This document shows, in pieces, positions 16,005 to 23,415 of a stretch of DNA of 47,508 bases. The stretch covers positions 1 to 47,508 of the forward strand of contig JAAEOA010000135.1 of assembly GCA_024223715.1 (NCBI GenBank). The letters run 5' to 3'. The notes under the pieces are model-generated. The model saw nothing but the letters and a program-made list of their open reading frames with translations. It had not been told where the DNA came from and searched no databases. Origin of the DNA: a bacterium (GTDB lineage: Bacteria > Krumholzibacteriota > Krumholzibacteriia > LZORAL124-64-63). Position 1 is the first letter of the stretch. Each line of letters begins with the position of its first letter. The translations under genes were made by a program, and so were the position numbers.

Positions 16005-16826
16005 CTATTGCCGGGCCGTTTTTTCCAGGAAATCGCTATTGGGGATGGAAATTATTTTTCCGTCATTTTCCATTAGGGTGTGAAGAGGGGAAATTCCCGC
16101 CAAATGTCCCTTTGCCGCGCCAATTTCAAGCTCTTCACCTACTTCAAACAACTTTCGGATGTAGAAGCCGGCGACCAGATTGCGGGTAATTTCCCGAGTT
16201 CCCAGGCCAAAAGTCAGCGCGAGAGCCAGAGCTGCGCCGGCCAGGAGAATGAGAACCACGGAATGGATGATTTCAGTGTCTATTCGTAGCTGAGTAACGG
16301 CCATCAAGCCAGCGAGAAAAACAATAAGTGAAGAAACTATTCGTCCCAGGATGGGGCCAAACTCAATTCCGGAATCTTTGGCGGAGCGTGAAACTGCGCC
16401 TCCAGCAAACTGAGCGATGAGCATGCCAATGATCAATACAATGCTGGCGGCAACAAAATGAGGGAGGTAGTTGAAAAATGCAGTGATGGAACCCGAGATC
16501 GCATTTAAGCCGACAGCATTGGCGGCACTCTGGGTGAACAACAAGATCAGCAGATAATAAACCAGCCGGGAAAGCATGAAGCCTGGTTTTTCGTGCAACC
16601 CCAGTTTTTTTAAAATGTCAGTAAGGCCAACATTAACCAGAAGGTCGTCAATTTTTAATCGCTCAAAGGCGGTCCTGATAATCTTGGAAATAACTTTCGC
16701 AAGCAGCAGCCCGACCAGGAAAACCACCAATGCGGTTAACGCCCGGGGCATGAAGGAAGAAAACGATTCGCTCAATGATTGCAAGACATCGGTAAAGGCG
16801 GTTTGCAGGGAGAACGTACTGTCCAT
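16005..16826 (-). CDS. MscS-related mechanosensitive channel-like membrane protein
   Basis: The product has 273 aa. The ATG at 16826 is preceded by GGAG with 7-nt spacing, and gives MDSTFSLQTAF. Five membrane helices carry the repeated conserved-TM-helix pattern (ALTALVVFLVGLLLAKVISKIIR; LPHFVAASIVLIIGMLIAQF), followed by VVLILLAGAALALALTFGLG. The end of the protein (GTREITRNLVAGFYIRKLFEVGEELEIG) resembles the pore-proximal helix and a shortened beta domain of MscS. The beta domain stops after about 60 residues and the usual C-terminal cap is missing, so it is shorter than a full MscS. It is the third gene of a unit with the ECF sigma factor, starting 4 nt after the stop of the small gene before it. 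Confidence 0.75.
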   Translation of the reverse strand: MDSTFSLQTAFTDVLQSLSESFSSFMPRALTALVVFLVGLLLAKVISKIIRTAFERLKIDDLLVNVGLTDILKKLGLHEKPGFMLSRLVYYLLILLFTQSAANAVGLNAISGSITAFFNYLPHFVAASIVLIIGMLIAQFAGGAVSRSAKDSGIEFGPILGRIVSSLIVFLAGLMAVTQLRIDTEIIHSVVLILLAGAALALALTFGLGTREITRNLVAGFYIRKLFEVGEELEIGAAKGHLAGISPLHTLMENDGKIISIPNSDFLEKTARQ

Positions 16827-16830
16827 GGTT

Positions 16831-17067
16831 CTACTCCGTTTTGTCTTTGTTTGAAGTGGGCCAAATTTCCACAAGGTTTTTGGTATATTCCCAAATGATT
16901 TTCTGGAAAATATCCAAAGAGAAATGAAGGGAGTCGCCGACCAGCAGGTGTCGATTTAAGCTGCGGTTGACCCGGCCGGGTAATTCCTGATCATCGCTCA
17001 GTGTGAAATCTTTCAACTCGGCAATGGGTTTTTCATTTTCGTCTTCATTGAATTGAGGATCACTCAT
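16831..17067 (-). CDS. Small acidic protein between ECF sigma factor and MscS-like gene
   Basis: The product has 78 aa. Its start codon overlaps the end of the sigma-factor gene by 8 nt, so the two are translationally coupled. It is very acidic at the N-terminus (SDPQFNEDENEKPIAELKDF), then has LPGRVNRSLNRHLLVGDSLHF and a helical tail ending with basic residues. There is no signal peptide or clear transmembrane helix. The position directly after an ECF sigma gene is where anti-sigma factors are usually found, but there are no zinc-binding His/Cys residues, so it is not a ZAS-type anti-sigma. It could be an unusual small cytoplasmic partner of the sigma factor or of the channel; this is inferred from position only. 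Confidence 0.65.
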   Translation of the reverse strand: MSDPQFNEDENEKPIAELKDFTLSDDQELPGRVNRSLNRHLLVGDSLHFSLDIFQKIIWEYTKNLVEIWPTSNKDKTE

Positions 17068-17635
17068 GAGTCAGGTCACCTCCCATGGCCAAATAACAAG
17101 TGCGAAATTCCCGTCTGGCTCGGTTGATGCGCATTTTAACCGCTGACAGTCCAAGATTCAGGTGATCTGCAATTTCCTGATAACTGATGCCATCCATGTC
17201 GCGCATGATCAGGGGGACACGCAGGTTCTCATTCAAACCGTCAAGAGTCGTGCTGATAAGTTGATTTTTTTCCGTGGCTTCGGCCTGGAAAGCCGCTGTT
17301 TTTTTATTCTGAAGTCTGACATCTGAAGATAGTCCCGGGGTTTCAATATCTATCTGGATTTTACCCTTTTGGCGACGAAGGTGATTCAGGCAATGGTTCA
17401 CCTTGATGCGTTTAACCCAGGTGGAAAATTGGCTTTTACCCTGAAAACCGGCCAGGTTGAAATAGGCTTTCACAAAAACCTCTTGAGCCAGATCCTGGGC
17501 ATCGTCTTCACTTCCGCTGATGTATCGGCAATTTGTACGCACCATACTCTGGTGTTTTATCACCAGTTTATCGAAGGCGCGGAAGTCACCGGGCAAGGCG
17601 GCAATGGCTTCTTCTACCAGTTTCTCGTCTGTCAT
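17060..17635 (-). CDS. ECF-type (RpoE-like) RNA polymerase sigma factor
   Basis: The product has 191 aa. AGGAGA lies 4 nt before the ATG at 17635. Region 2 spans about residues 20-90, with GSEDDAQDLAQEVFVKAYFNL and FSTWVKRIKVNHCLNHLRR. A linker follows, then region 4 at about 125-180, with LRVPLIMRDMDGISYQEIAD and LNLGLSAVKMRINRARREFR. Such factors direct RNA polymerase to stress or envelope promoters. It is first of a three-gene unit (sigma, small acidic protein, MscS-like) and is divergent from a second mscS gene. This suggests a response to osmotic or envelope stress, though the signal is unknown. A TATAAT at 17723-17718 on the minus strand is a possible -10. Confidence 0.88.
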   Translation of the reverse strand: MTDEKLVEEAIAALPGDFRAFDKLVIKHQSMVRTNCRYISGSEDDAQDLAQEVFVKAYFNLAGFQGKSQFSTWVKRIKVNHCLNHLRRQKGKIQIDIETPGLSSDVRLQNKKTAAFQAEATEKNQLISTTLDGLNENLRVPLIMRDMDGISYQEIADHLNLGLSAVKMRINRARREFRTCYLAMGGDLTHE

Positions 17636-17672
17636 TGATTCTCCTTACCAGTAGAGACACCAAGCTTAAAGA

Positions 17673-17743
17673 TAAAGTCACTTGGAATATTTTTCAGGAG
17701 TGTTTTCATGTCTCGAAATTATACACAATTAGATGTGACTTTA
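17673..17743. repeat. 9-bp inverted repeat in the sigma/mscS divergent region
   Basis: TAAAGTCAC (17673-17681) and GTGACTTTA (17735-17743) are perfect inverted copies 53 nt apart, within the 217-nt space between the divergent sigma-factor and mscS genes. A minus-strand TATAAT (17723-17718) lies between them. They could be paired operator half-sites or symmetric promoter elements. Confidence 0.4.
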
Positions 17744-17852
17744 CAGAGAATTGTGAGTCTGGAGTTCTGTTGGACGTCCCTGGCCTTGTTTTTTGCTTCG
17801 AGAGACGAGTGAAAGAATATGGCCCAAATTTTGATGGAAAGGTTTCATAATT

Positions 17853-18680
17853 ATGAACATCGACAATATCCTCAATACTATGGGAGAAATTCTCCCCGTT
17901 TACGGATTGAAAATTCTGGGCGCCATTGTGGTGCTGATTGTTGGACGGATTATTGCGGGGCTGGTTCGCACCCTGATTCGTAAGATTAATACCCGAACCG
18001 GTGTTGATTCCACTGTGGGTAACTTCCTGGAAAACTTGGGTTATTATTTGGTAATGACCTTCACCATTTTGGGTGCCATGGGAAATTTTGGTGTGCAGAC
18101 CGCCTCCATTGTTGCTGTTCTTGGAGCAACAGGTTTTGCCATCGGTTTTGCCATGCAGGGTTCCCTGGCCAACTTTGCCGCAGGCGTTATGTTGCTTGTT
18201 TTCCGTCCCTATCGTTTGGGTGATTTTGTTGAAGCTGGAGGAGCTACCGGAACTGTAAAAAATATGACGCTATTCACTACGGTAATTAATACACCGGACA
18301 ACATTCGCATCATTGTTCCCAATGGAAAAATCTTTGGTGATACCATTAAAAACATCAGTGCAGAAAGCACCCGGCGTGTGGACATGGTTGTGGGTATTGG
18401 TTATGGCTCATCCATTCCGGCTGCAAAAGAGATAATTTCAAGATTGCTCATTTCCGATTCCCGGGTTTTGAAAGATCCCGCTCCGCAGATTGAAGTGGCT
18501 GAACTGGCCGACTGCAGTGTGAATCTGGTGGTCCGGCCCTGGGTGAACAAAGAAGATTACTGGGCTGTGAAGTTTTCTTTTACTCAAAAAGTAAAAGAAG
18601 CTCTGGATCATGCCGGAATTGAAATTCCCTTCCCGCAAACTGTTGTACACCAGGCGACGGCCAAGTCTGCTGAAGGTTAG
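17853..18680 (+). CDS. mscS: Small-conductance mechanosensitive channel MscS
   Basis: The product has 275 aa, close to the usual length of E. coli-type MscS. It has membrane segments in the N-terminal 90 residues, then the pore helix TM3 with the Gly/Ala pattern GVQTASIVAVLGATGFAIGF, then AMQGSLANFAAGVMLLVFRP. The beta domain follows (GDFVEAGGATGTVKNMTLFTT, then IIVPNGKIFGDTIKNIS) and an alpha/beta C-terminal domain. In this family the heptameric channel opens under membrane tension to release solutes on hypo-osmotic shock. It is divergent from the ECF sigma operon that contains a second MscS-related gene, so both channels may share control. Confidence 0.92.
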   Translation: MNIDNILNTMGEILPVYGLKILGAIVVLIVGRIIAGLVRTLIRKINTRTGVDSTVGNFLENLGYYLVMTFTILGAMGNFGVQTASIVAVLGATGFAIGFAMQGSLANFAAGVMLLVFRPYRLGDFVEAGGATGTVKNMTLFTTVINTPDNIRIIVPNGKIFGDTIKNISAESTRRVDMVVGIGYGSSIPAAKEIISRLLISDSRVLKDPAPQIEVAELADCSVNLVVRPWVNKEDYWAVKFSFTQKVKEALDHAGIEIPFPQTVVHQATAKSAEG

Positions 18681-18727
18681 ATTTAGGTTGGAGGTCAGGG
18701 TCTTGGTGGCAGACCTGAAAAAATTCG

Positions 18728-21700
18728 CTAAATGACCTTCAGACTATCGGCAGTGAGGGTAATGGACCCGTGATCGTCTTCCACCAGGCCGCTGACAATA
18801 TAGGGTCCCCGGCTGAGAAGTCTGGAGCCGTAACGGGCGTAGATTTCTGGAAAAAGAGTGACTTCAACCAGATCGGTTTCGTCTTCGAGGGTGAGGAACT
18901 TCATGGGTTGGCCGGTGGTCTTGACATTGGCGCTTTTGGCGGTAATCAGTTTCCCTGCCACGGAAACCCGACGCCCGGCAAAACCGGCCAGATCGCAGGC
19001 GCAAACCGCGCCCTGCTGTTGCAACCAGGGCCGTAACATGGCAATGGGATGACCACTGGCAGTCAGGTGCAGGACTTCCATTTCCTGTTGAAGTTTTTCT
19101 GTGGGTGAAAAATCCGGGATGGCTGGTATTAAAGAGATGGCCGAACCAGCCGTTGGAGCTGTGGACTCCACCGGAAACAGAGTTGCAGTTTGAACTGACG
19201 TGCGCACGGCGGAGTCGGAGGGATACTGTCGTTCCCCCGATAATCGGCCTCTGGTTTTGTCGTTGCGCCGTTGGTTCAGATGATTCTTTTGCCGCCGCTG
19301 TTTGCGGACCAGTGCATGCCGCCACAGCAACTCCGGCCGGGTCAATTCAAACCCATCGCAGGCCCCGCACCGAATCAGGTTTTCGATTTCGTTTTCCGCC
19401 AGTTGCGGAACCCTTTGCAAAAGATCTCCCAGAGAAACAAAATAGCCGTTGGCCTGGCGCTCATCCAGAAGCGCGTTCATGGATCGCTGGCTCATGCCAT
19501 GGACTTGTTGCAGGCCGATGCGAACCTCGCGTTCCCGGCCGGTGAAAACATCCAGACTGTGGTTCACATCGGGCAGTTTAATGGCCATGCCCAGCCTACG
19601 GGTTTCTTCCAGATAAGCTGAAACACTGTAGAAGCCGCCACCGTTGCTCATTACCGCGGCCATGAACTCTGCCGGATGGTGCGTCTTCAGCCAGGCTGCC
19701 TGGAATGAGAGCACGGCATAACTGGCTGAGTGAGCCTTGCAGAAGGCATAACCGGCAAAGCTGCTCACTTGTCGCCATAACTCTTCCAGAACGTCCTCTT
19801 TTACCGGAGGTGTTTTGCCTTCATCGATGGCGGTGCGCGCGCCGCTTAAAAACCGGTCTTTCATGTCGAGAAATTTTTGAGGATCGCCTTTGAAACTCAT
19901 GGCCCGGCGCATGACATCCGCTTCGGCCAATGACATGCCTGCGACCGCATGCAAAGTTCGCATGACATCTTCCTGGTAAATCATCACGCCGTAGGTTTCG
20001 TTCAGAAATTTTAATGCAGGATGGGGAAGCACTGGAGCTTCTTTGCCCAAATGACGGAGAACAAAACTGCGGGACATTCCGCTGTCCGAAGGCCCGGGCC
20101 GGATGACACTGCTGGCGGCTACCACCACGTTAAAGGTATCGGCTTTGAGCTTTTTTAACAGGGCCCGCATACCAGGCGATTCAATATAAAAACAGCCCAT
20201 GGTTTGGCCCTTGCTCATGAGCCGACGGGTGGCTGGGTCTTCGTCGGGAACTTTGCTCAAATCGACACTGATGTTGTTGTTTTTACTGACCTGACGAGCG
20301 GCATCGGCAACCACGGCAATGCCCCGCTGGGCCAGCAGGTCAATTTTCACCAGGCCAAGGTCTTCCACTGAATACATGTCCAGCTGGCTGATGAGCAAAC
20401 CCTTACGCGCCCATTGCAGGGGAAAAAGTTCGGTCAAAGGTTTGCTGGCGATGACCACACCACCGGCATGAATGCCCAGATGGCGGGGGCGGCGATCCAG
20501 ACTTTGGGCCTGTAGCAGCAATGAACGATACGGTTCCCTGTTGAGGGGAAGACCGGCTGATTCGGGACGGCGGGCCAGGGCTTTTTCCGCATCGTCAAAA
20601 ACTTTCCAGGGCAGACGCCTGGTGATTTTGCTGAGTTGGCTGTCGGCGTATCCGCGTGCTTTGGCGGCTTCGCGAAATCCTGATCGAGTGCTGAAACGGT
20701 TGATGTTGCAGATCATGGCGGTGTGGTCGCGGCCGTAACGGTCGTAAACGTATTCCAGCACCTGGTCCCTGTCTTTCCAGCCGAAATCTAAATCAATATC
20801 TGGAGGGGAGAGTCTTTCCGGGTTCAAAAAGCGTTGGAAGTAGAGGTCGTGTTTCAAAGGGTCTACGTGGGTGATACCCAGCAGGTAGGAAATAAGTGAA
20901 TTGGCAGCTGAGCCCCGGCCAAGAGTGGGCATGCCGTGGTCCGAAGCGTAGCGAACAATATCCCACACAATGAGGAAGTAGCCGGCAAACCCCAACTTCT
21001 CCACGACGTTGATTTCTTCCTGCAGGCGAGCCATGGCCTGGCCTGTGACCTGGCGGTATCGCTTCTGCAGTCCGTCGAAACATAATTTCCACAGGTGCGA
21101 TTCTGTGGTTTCACCCGGTGGCAGGGGAAACTGAGGATAACGCCAGACACCAAGTTTGTGCTGGAAACGGCATTGGTCGGCAATGGCTTCACTTTCGAGC
21201 AGGGCTTCGGGAAATTCTCCCAGCAGATTGCTCATCATTTCGGCGGATTTTAACCATGATTCAGCAGGGGCACAGACTTCTTCTTTTACTGAGGCGACCG
21301 TACTGAGGGTGCGGATAGCCGAGAGCAGTTTCTGGCGTTCCAGATCCTGCCGGCAGGCGGCGAATACATCACCGCTGGCCACGGTGGGAATGTGGTGTTG
21401 GGCGGCCCATTGGGCCAACTGGCGCAAGCGTCTGGCCAGAGGTCCCATAAGGCCGCCACTGGTGGTCAGCATTACTCGTAAACTTCCCCGGGTGAAGGCG
21501 GACAGGTCGTCGGGGCCCAGTTTCCGGGCCTGTTCGAGCAGTCCTGCCAGCACCTGAGGCGAATCCGTCAAACAGAACACACCATTGCCTTCGGCTGTCA
21601 GGAAACCGGGCAATTCGTTTTGCAGACGGAAGTCGGGGCGCACCATGCGCAAAGTGGTCAATCGGCAGATAGCCGCGTAACCGGCCTGATCGCGGGCCAA

Positions 21701-21976
21701 TAAAACCACTCGGGGACGGGCCGGAACCAGGGAGCGGGGAACCAGGCGCACGGGGTTGATGTCACGGGGGCGGTCGTCTGTCAGCTCTACGCCGTGAATG
21801 GAACGCAGACCGGCTTTATCGCATTCTTTTTGAAATTCCACAGTACCGTGAAGGTTGTTCAGGTCGGTTTGGGCCAGAGCCGGGAAATTGTATTTGGCGG
21901 CCTGGGCAATCAATTCGGCTGGTGAAGAAGCGCCGCTGAGCAGGGAATAATGGCTGTGGGTATGCAGGTGAATCAA
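18728..21976 (-). CDS. dnaE2: Error-prone DNA polymerase III alpha-like subunit (DnaE2/ImuC type)
   Basis: The product has 1082 aa from TTG at 21976, chosen because GGAG lies 5 nt upstream and the product then begins IHLHTHSHYSLLSG, as PHP domains do. A TTG at 22006 would add ten residues without a good site. The PHP domain spans about 1-270, followed by the C-family polymerase core with PDIDLDF at 392-398 (catalytic Asp pair) and VKIDLLAQRG. A helix-hairpin-helix region comes next, then a variable linker rich in Arg and Gln, and an OB-fold (RRVSVAGKLI... VEVTLFPEIY). The length of about 1080 and the lack of a long tail fit DnaE2, the translesion polymerase used in damage-induced mutagenesis, better than replicative DnaE1. 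The usual partners imuA and imuB are not in the window. A strong promoter with a LexA-like box precedes it. DnaE1 cannot be fully excluded. Confidence 0.85.
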   Translation of the reverse strand: MIHLHTHSHYSLLSGASSPAELIAQAAKYNFPALAQTDLNNLHGTVEFQKECDKAGLRSIHGVELTDDRPRDINPVRLVPRSLVPARPRVVLLARDQAGYAAICRLTTLRMVRPDFRLQNELPGFLTAEGNGVFCLTDSPQVLAGLLEQARKLGPDDLSAFTRGSLRVMLTTSGGLMGPLARRLRQLAQWAAQHHIPTVASGDVFAACRQDLERQKLLSAIRTLSTVASVKEEVCAPAESWLKSAEMMSNLLGEFPEALLESEAIADQCRFQHKLGVWRYPQFPLPPGETTESHLWKLCFDGLQKRYRQVTGQAMARLQEEINVVEKLGFAGYFLIVWDIVRYASDHGMPTLGRGSAANSLISYLLGITHVDPLKHDLYFQRFLNPERLSPPDIDLDFGWKDRDQVLEYVYDRYGRDHTAMICNINRFSTRSGFREAAKARGYADSQLSKITRRLPWKVFDDAEKALARRPESAGLPLNREPYRSLLLQAQSLDRRPRHLGIHAGGVVIASKPLTELFPLQWARKGLLISQLDMYSVEDLGLVKIDLLAQRGIAVVADAARQVSKNNNISVDLSKVPDEDPATRRLMSKGQTMGCFYIESPGMRALLKKLKADTFNVVVAASSVIRPGPSDSGMSRSFVLRHLGKEAPVLPHPALKFLNETYGVMIYQEDVMRTLHAVAGMSLAEADVMRRAMSFKGDPQKFLDMKDRFLSGARTAIDEGKTPPVKEDVLEELWRQVSSFAGYAFCKAHSASYAVLSFQAAWLKTHHPAEFMAAVMSNGGGFYSVSAYLEETRRLGMAIKLPDVNHSLDVFTGREREVRIGLQQVHGMSQRSMNALLDERQANGYFVSLGDLLQRVPQLAENEIENLIRCGACDGFELTRPELLWRHALVRKQRRQKNHLNQRRNDKTRGRLSGERQYPSDSAVRTSVQTATLFPVESTAPTAGSAISLIPAIPDFSPTEKLQQEMEVLHLTASGHPIAMLRPWLQQQGAVCACDLAGFAGRRVSVAGKLITAKSANVKTTGQPMKFLTLEDETDLVEVTLFPEIYARYGSRLLSRGPYIVSGLVEDDHGSITLTADSLKVI

Positions 21977-22049
21977 AAGGGCTCCGTCTTGATTGTGTTC
22001 AGGCAAATTATTTCTTCAACTGCGTGTTTCCCAAGTAGTGAAACGCAGC

Positions 22050-22093
22050 GAACAAGTAGCGAACATTGTAGGCGAAAAAAACACGAATAACAA
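22050..22093 (-). promoter_or_regulatory. Promoter with LexA-box-like operator for dnaE2
   Basis: Read on the minus strand: -35 TTGTTA (22093-22088), a 17-nt spacer and -10 TACAAT (22070-22065). Directly after the -10 lies GTTC-N7-GTTC (22064-22050). This is the direct-repeat form of SOS box known for LexA of Alphaproteobacteria, placed where transcription would begin. The start codon is about 80 nt downstream. SOS control is expected for dnaE2. Use of this box type outside Alphaproteobacteria is inference. Confidence 0.6.
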
Positions 22094-22229
22094 GTCTTTT
22101 TTAATTGAAATATCGGTAAATAAATTGGCTGATAGGGGGAAATATCTCTGATAATTAGGACAACCCCCACTTTCAGTCTATTATTGGACCGAGAAGAACA
22201 AAAAAATTTATTCCCCATCAGGAGCAAAA

Positions 22230-22757
22230 ATGAACCAGTTAGTGATCACGATCGTTGGCAAAGACCACCCCGGAATTGTTGAGTCCCTTTCCATTGCCGT
22301 AGCTGAAAACGGTGGAAACTGGCTTTCAAGCAGCATGAGCAATCTTGCCGGACAATTCGCAGGAATTATTGAAGTGGCTGTTGATGATGACCACCGCGAA
22401 GCCCTGGCCGAGGCCCTGGGAGCCATTGAAGGCTTGCAGGTTCACTCGGTCATTGGTGATCAATCCACGGAATTGAGCGGCCTGCCAATGGCCGAGCTGG
22501 AAGTGGTGGGTGTGGACCATCCCGGCATTGTGCGTCAGTTGACCGAAGTTTTGACTGCCAAGGGAGTCAATTTACTGCAGTTTGCATCCTGGACCGAACC
22601 GGCCCCAAACTCGGGAGATGAATTGTTCCGTGGTGTGGCTGAGTTTGAAGTGCCCGATACAGTGGACATGGAAGGCCTGCAAACGGCCCTTGAAGCTTTG
22701 GCCGAAGACTTGGCTGTAGATATTGAGTTGGGTCTTGAAGGGCTGGACGAAGATTAG
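22230..22757 (+). CDS. Tandem ACT-domain protein, GcvR-like
   Basis: The product has 175 aa and two ACT domains: residues about 1-80, starting MNQLVITIVGKDHPGIVESL, and about 88-165, starting ELEVVGVDHPGIVRQL. AGGAG precedes the ATG. The double-ACT architecture with D-H-P-G-I-V motifs matches the family of the glycine cleavage system transcriptional repressor GcvR, a small regulator that binds a ligand (glycine in E. coli) and acts through a partner protein. No gcv genes are present, so the actual target is unknown; a general amino-acid-binding regulator is equally possible. It is divergent from dnaE2 and ends at a strong terminator shared with the next gene. Confidence 0.82.
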   Translation: MNQLVITIVGKDHPGIVESLSIAVAENGGNWLSSSMSNLAGQFAGIIEVAVDDDHREALAEALGAIEGLQVHSVIGDQSTELSGLPMAELEVVGVDHPGIVRQLTEVLTAKGVNLLQFASWTEPAPNSGDELFRGVAEFEVPDTVDMEGLQTALEALAEDLAVDIELGLEGLDED

Positions 22758-22774
22758 TCTTGCGGTAAAATAAT

Positions 22775-22831
22775 AAAAAAACGGAGCCGACACTGGGGAA
22801 TAGATCTTCCCTGGTTGCCGGCTCCGTTTTT
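22775..22831. terminator. Bidirectional terminator
   Basis: ACGGAGCCG (22781-22789) pairs with CGGCTCCGT (22819-22827), with an inner GGGAA/TTCCC stem. An A run lies before and a T run after, so it can serve the convergent genes ending at 22757 (plus) and 22837 (minus). Confidence 0.85.
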
Positions 22832-22836
22832 CGTAC

Positions 22837-23283
22837 CTACTTAAGTATTCCCTGCCGGTTCATGGCTTGCGCATAAAAAAGAAAAGCAATTCCGAGGACC
22901 AGAATTAATAAAGTCATGACCAGACCGAAGGTGCCGGTAATTTCCATCGAGTTTGAAAATACATAGTTTTTGATGGTCGAAATCAGTGCGCCGGCCAAAG
23001 AGGCGGCCAGAAAACCAAGGGACCATTTGCGGCGCAGCAATAATAGAATACCGCCGAGGGCTCCACCAAAAACTCCTACCGCCCACAGAGCGACCAGCCA
23101 TTCGGGGTAATTATAAAAGTAGTCCAGCAACTCGGGAGTGAACTTACTCATGTATGCTTCATTTTTTGTTTGGGTCATGATGAAGTCGAAGCAACCCATG
23201 GCGCTCCACAAAAAAGCGACTGTGCCTACGGCCCACAGGTGCCAGGGGGTTTTGGGGGCAGTGGTCTCTTGAAATTCGGACAT
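22837..23283 (-). CDS. Four-helix integral membrane protein of unknown function
   Basis: The product has 148 aa and four predicted membrane helices. It starts MSEFQETTAPKTPWHLWAVG, followed by a first helix with FLWSAMGCFDFIMTQTKNEA and a short loop SKFTPELLDYFYNYPEWL. Three hydrophobic helices follow (VALWAVGVFGGALGGILLLL, LGFLAASLAGALISTI, GLVMTLLILVLGIAFLFYA). The P-W-H-L-W opening and MTQTKNEAY loop resemble a small conserved membrane family found across Proteobacteria and other phyla, sometimes loosely labelled sugar transporter without evidence. An SD-like TCCAGGAGAAT precedes the ATG. It sits alone between two terminators. Confidence 0.8.
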   Translation of the reverse strand: MSEFQETTAPKTPWHLWAVGTVAFLWSAMGCFDFIMTQTKNEAYMSKFTPELLDYFYNYPEWLVALWAVGVFGGALGGILLLLRRKWSLGFLAASLAGALISTIKNYVFSNSMEITGTFGLVMTLLILVLGIAFLFYAQAMNRQGILK

Positions 23284-23353
23284 GGTATTCTCCTGGAAAG
23301 GATGTCAGTTTTTCCTCCGCACCGCACACAAAAACATAATACAGCAGGGGCAT

Positions 23354-23388
23354 AAAAAAGCAACCAAGCCCATCTCGGGCCTGGTTGC
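23354..23388 (-). terminator. Rho-independent terminator after the third C25-like gene
   Basis: Read on the minus strand, GCAACCAGGCCC (23388-23377) pairs with GGGCTTGGTTGC (23371-23360) around a 5-nt loop, and six T follow (23359-23354). Confidence 0.88.
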
Positions 23389-23415
23389 AGAAAAGAAGAC
23401 CAAGATCAAAAACGC

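Noticed and set aside
22050..22064. Reading the GTTC-N7-GTTC box as proof of alphaproteobacterial origin
   Set aside because: The FlgD-Ig and C25 gene content points elsewhere, and a short box alone cannot place a genome.
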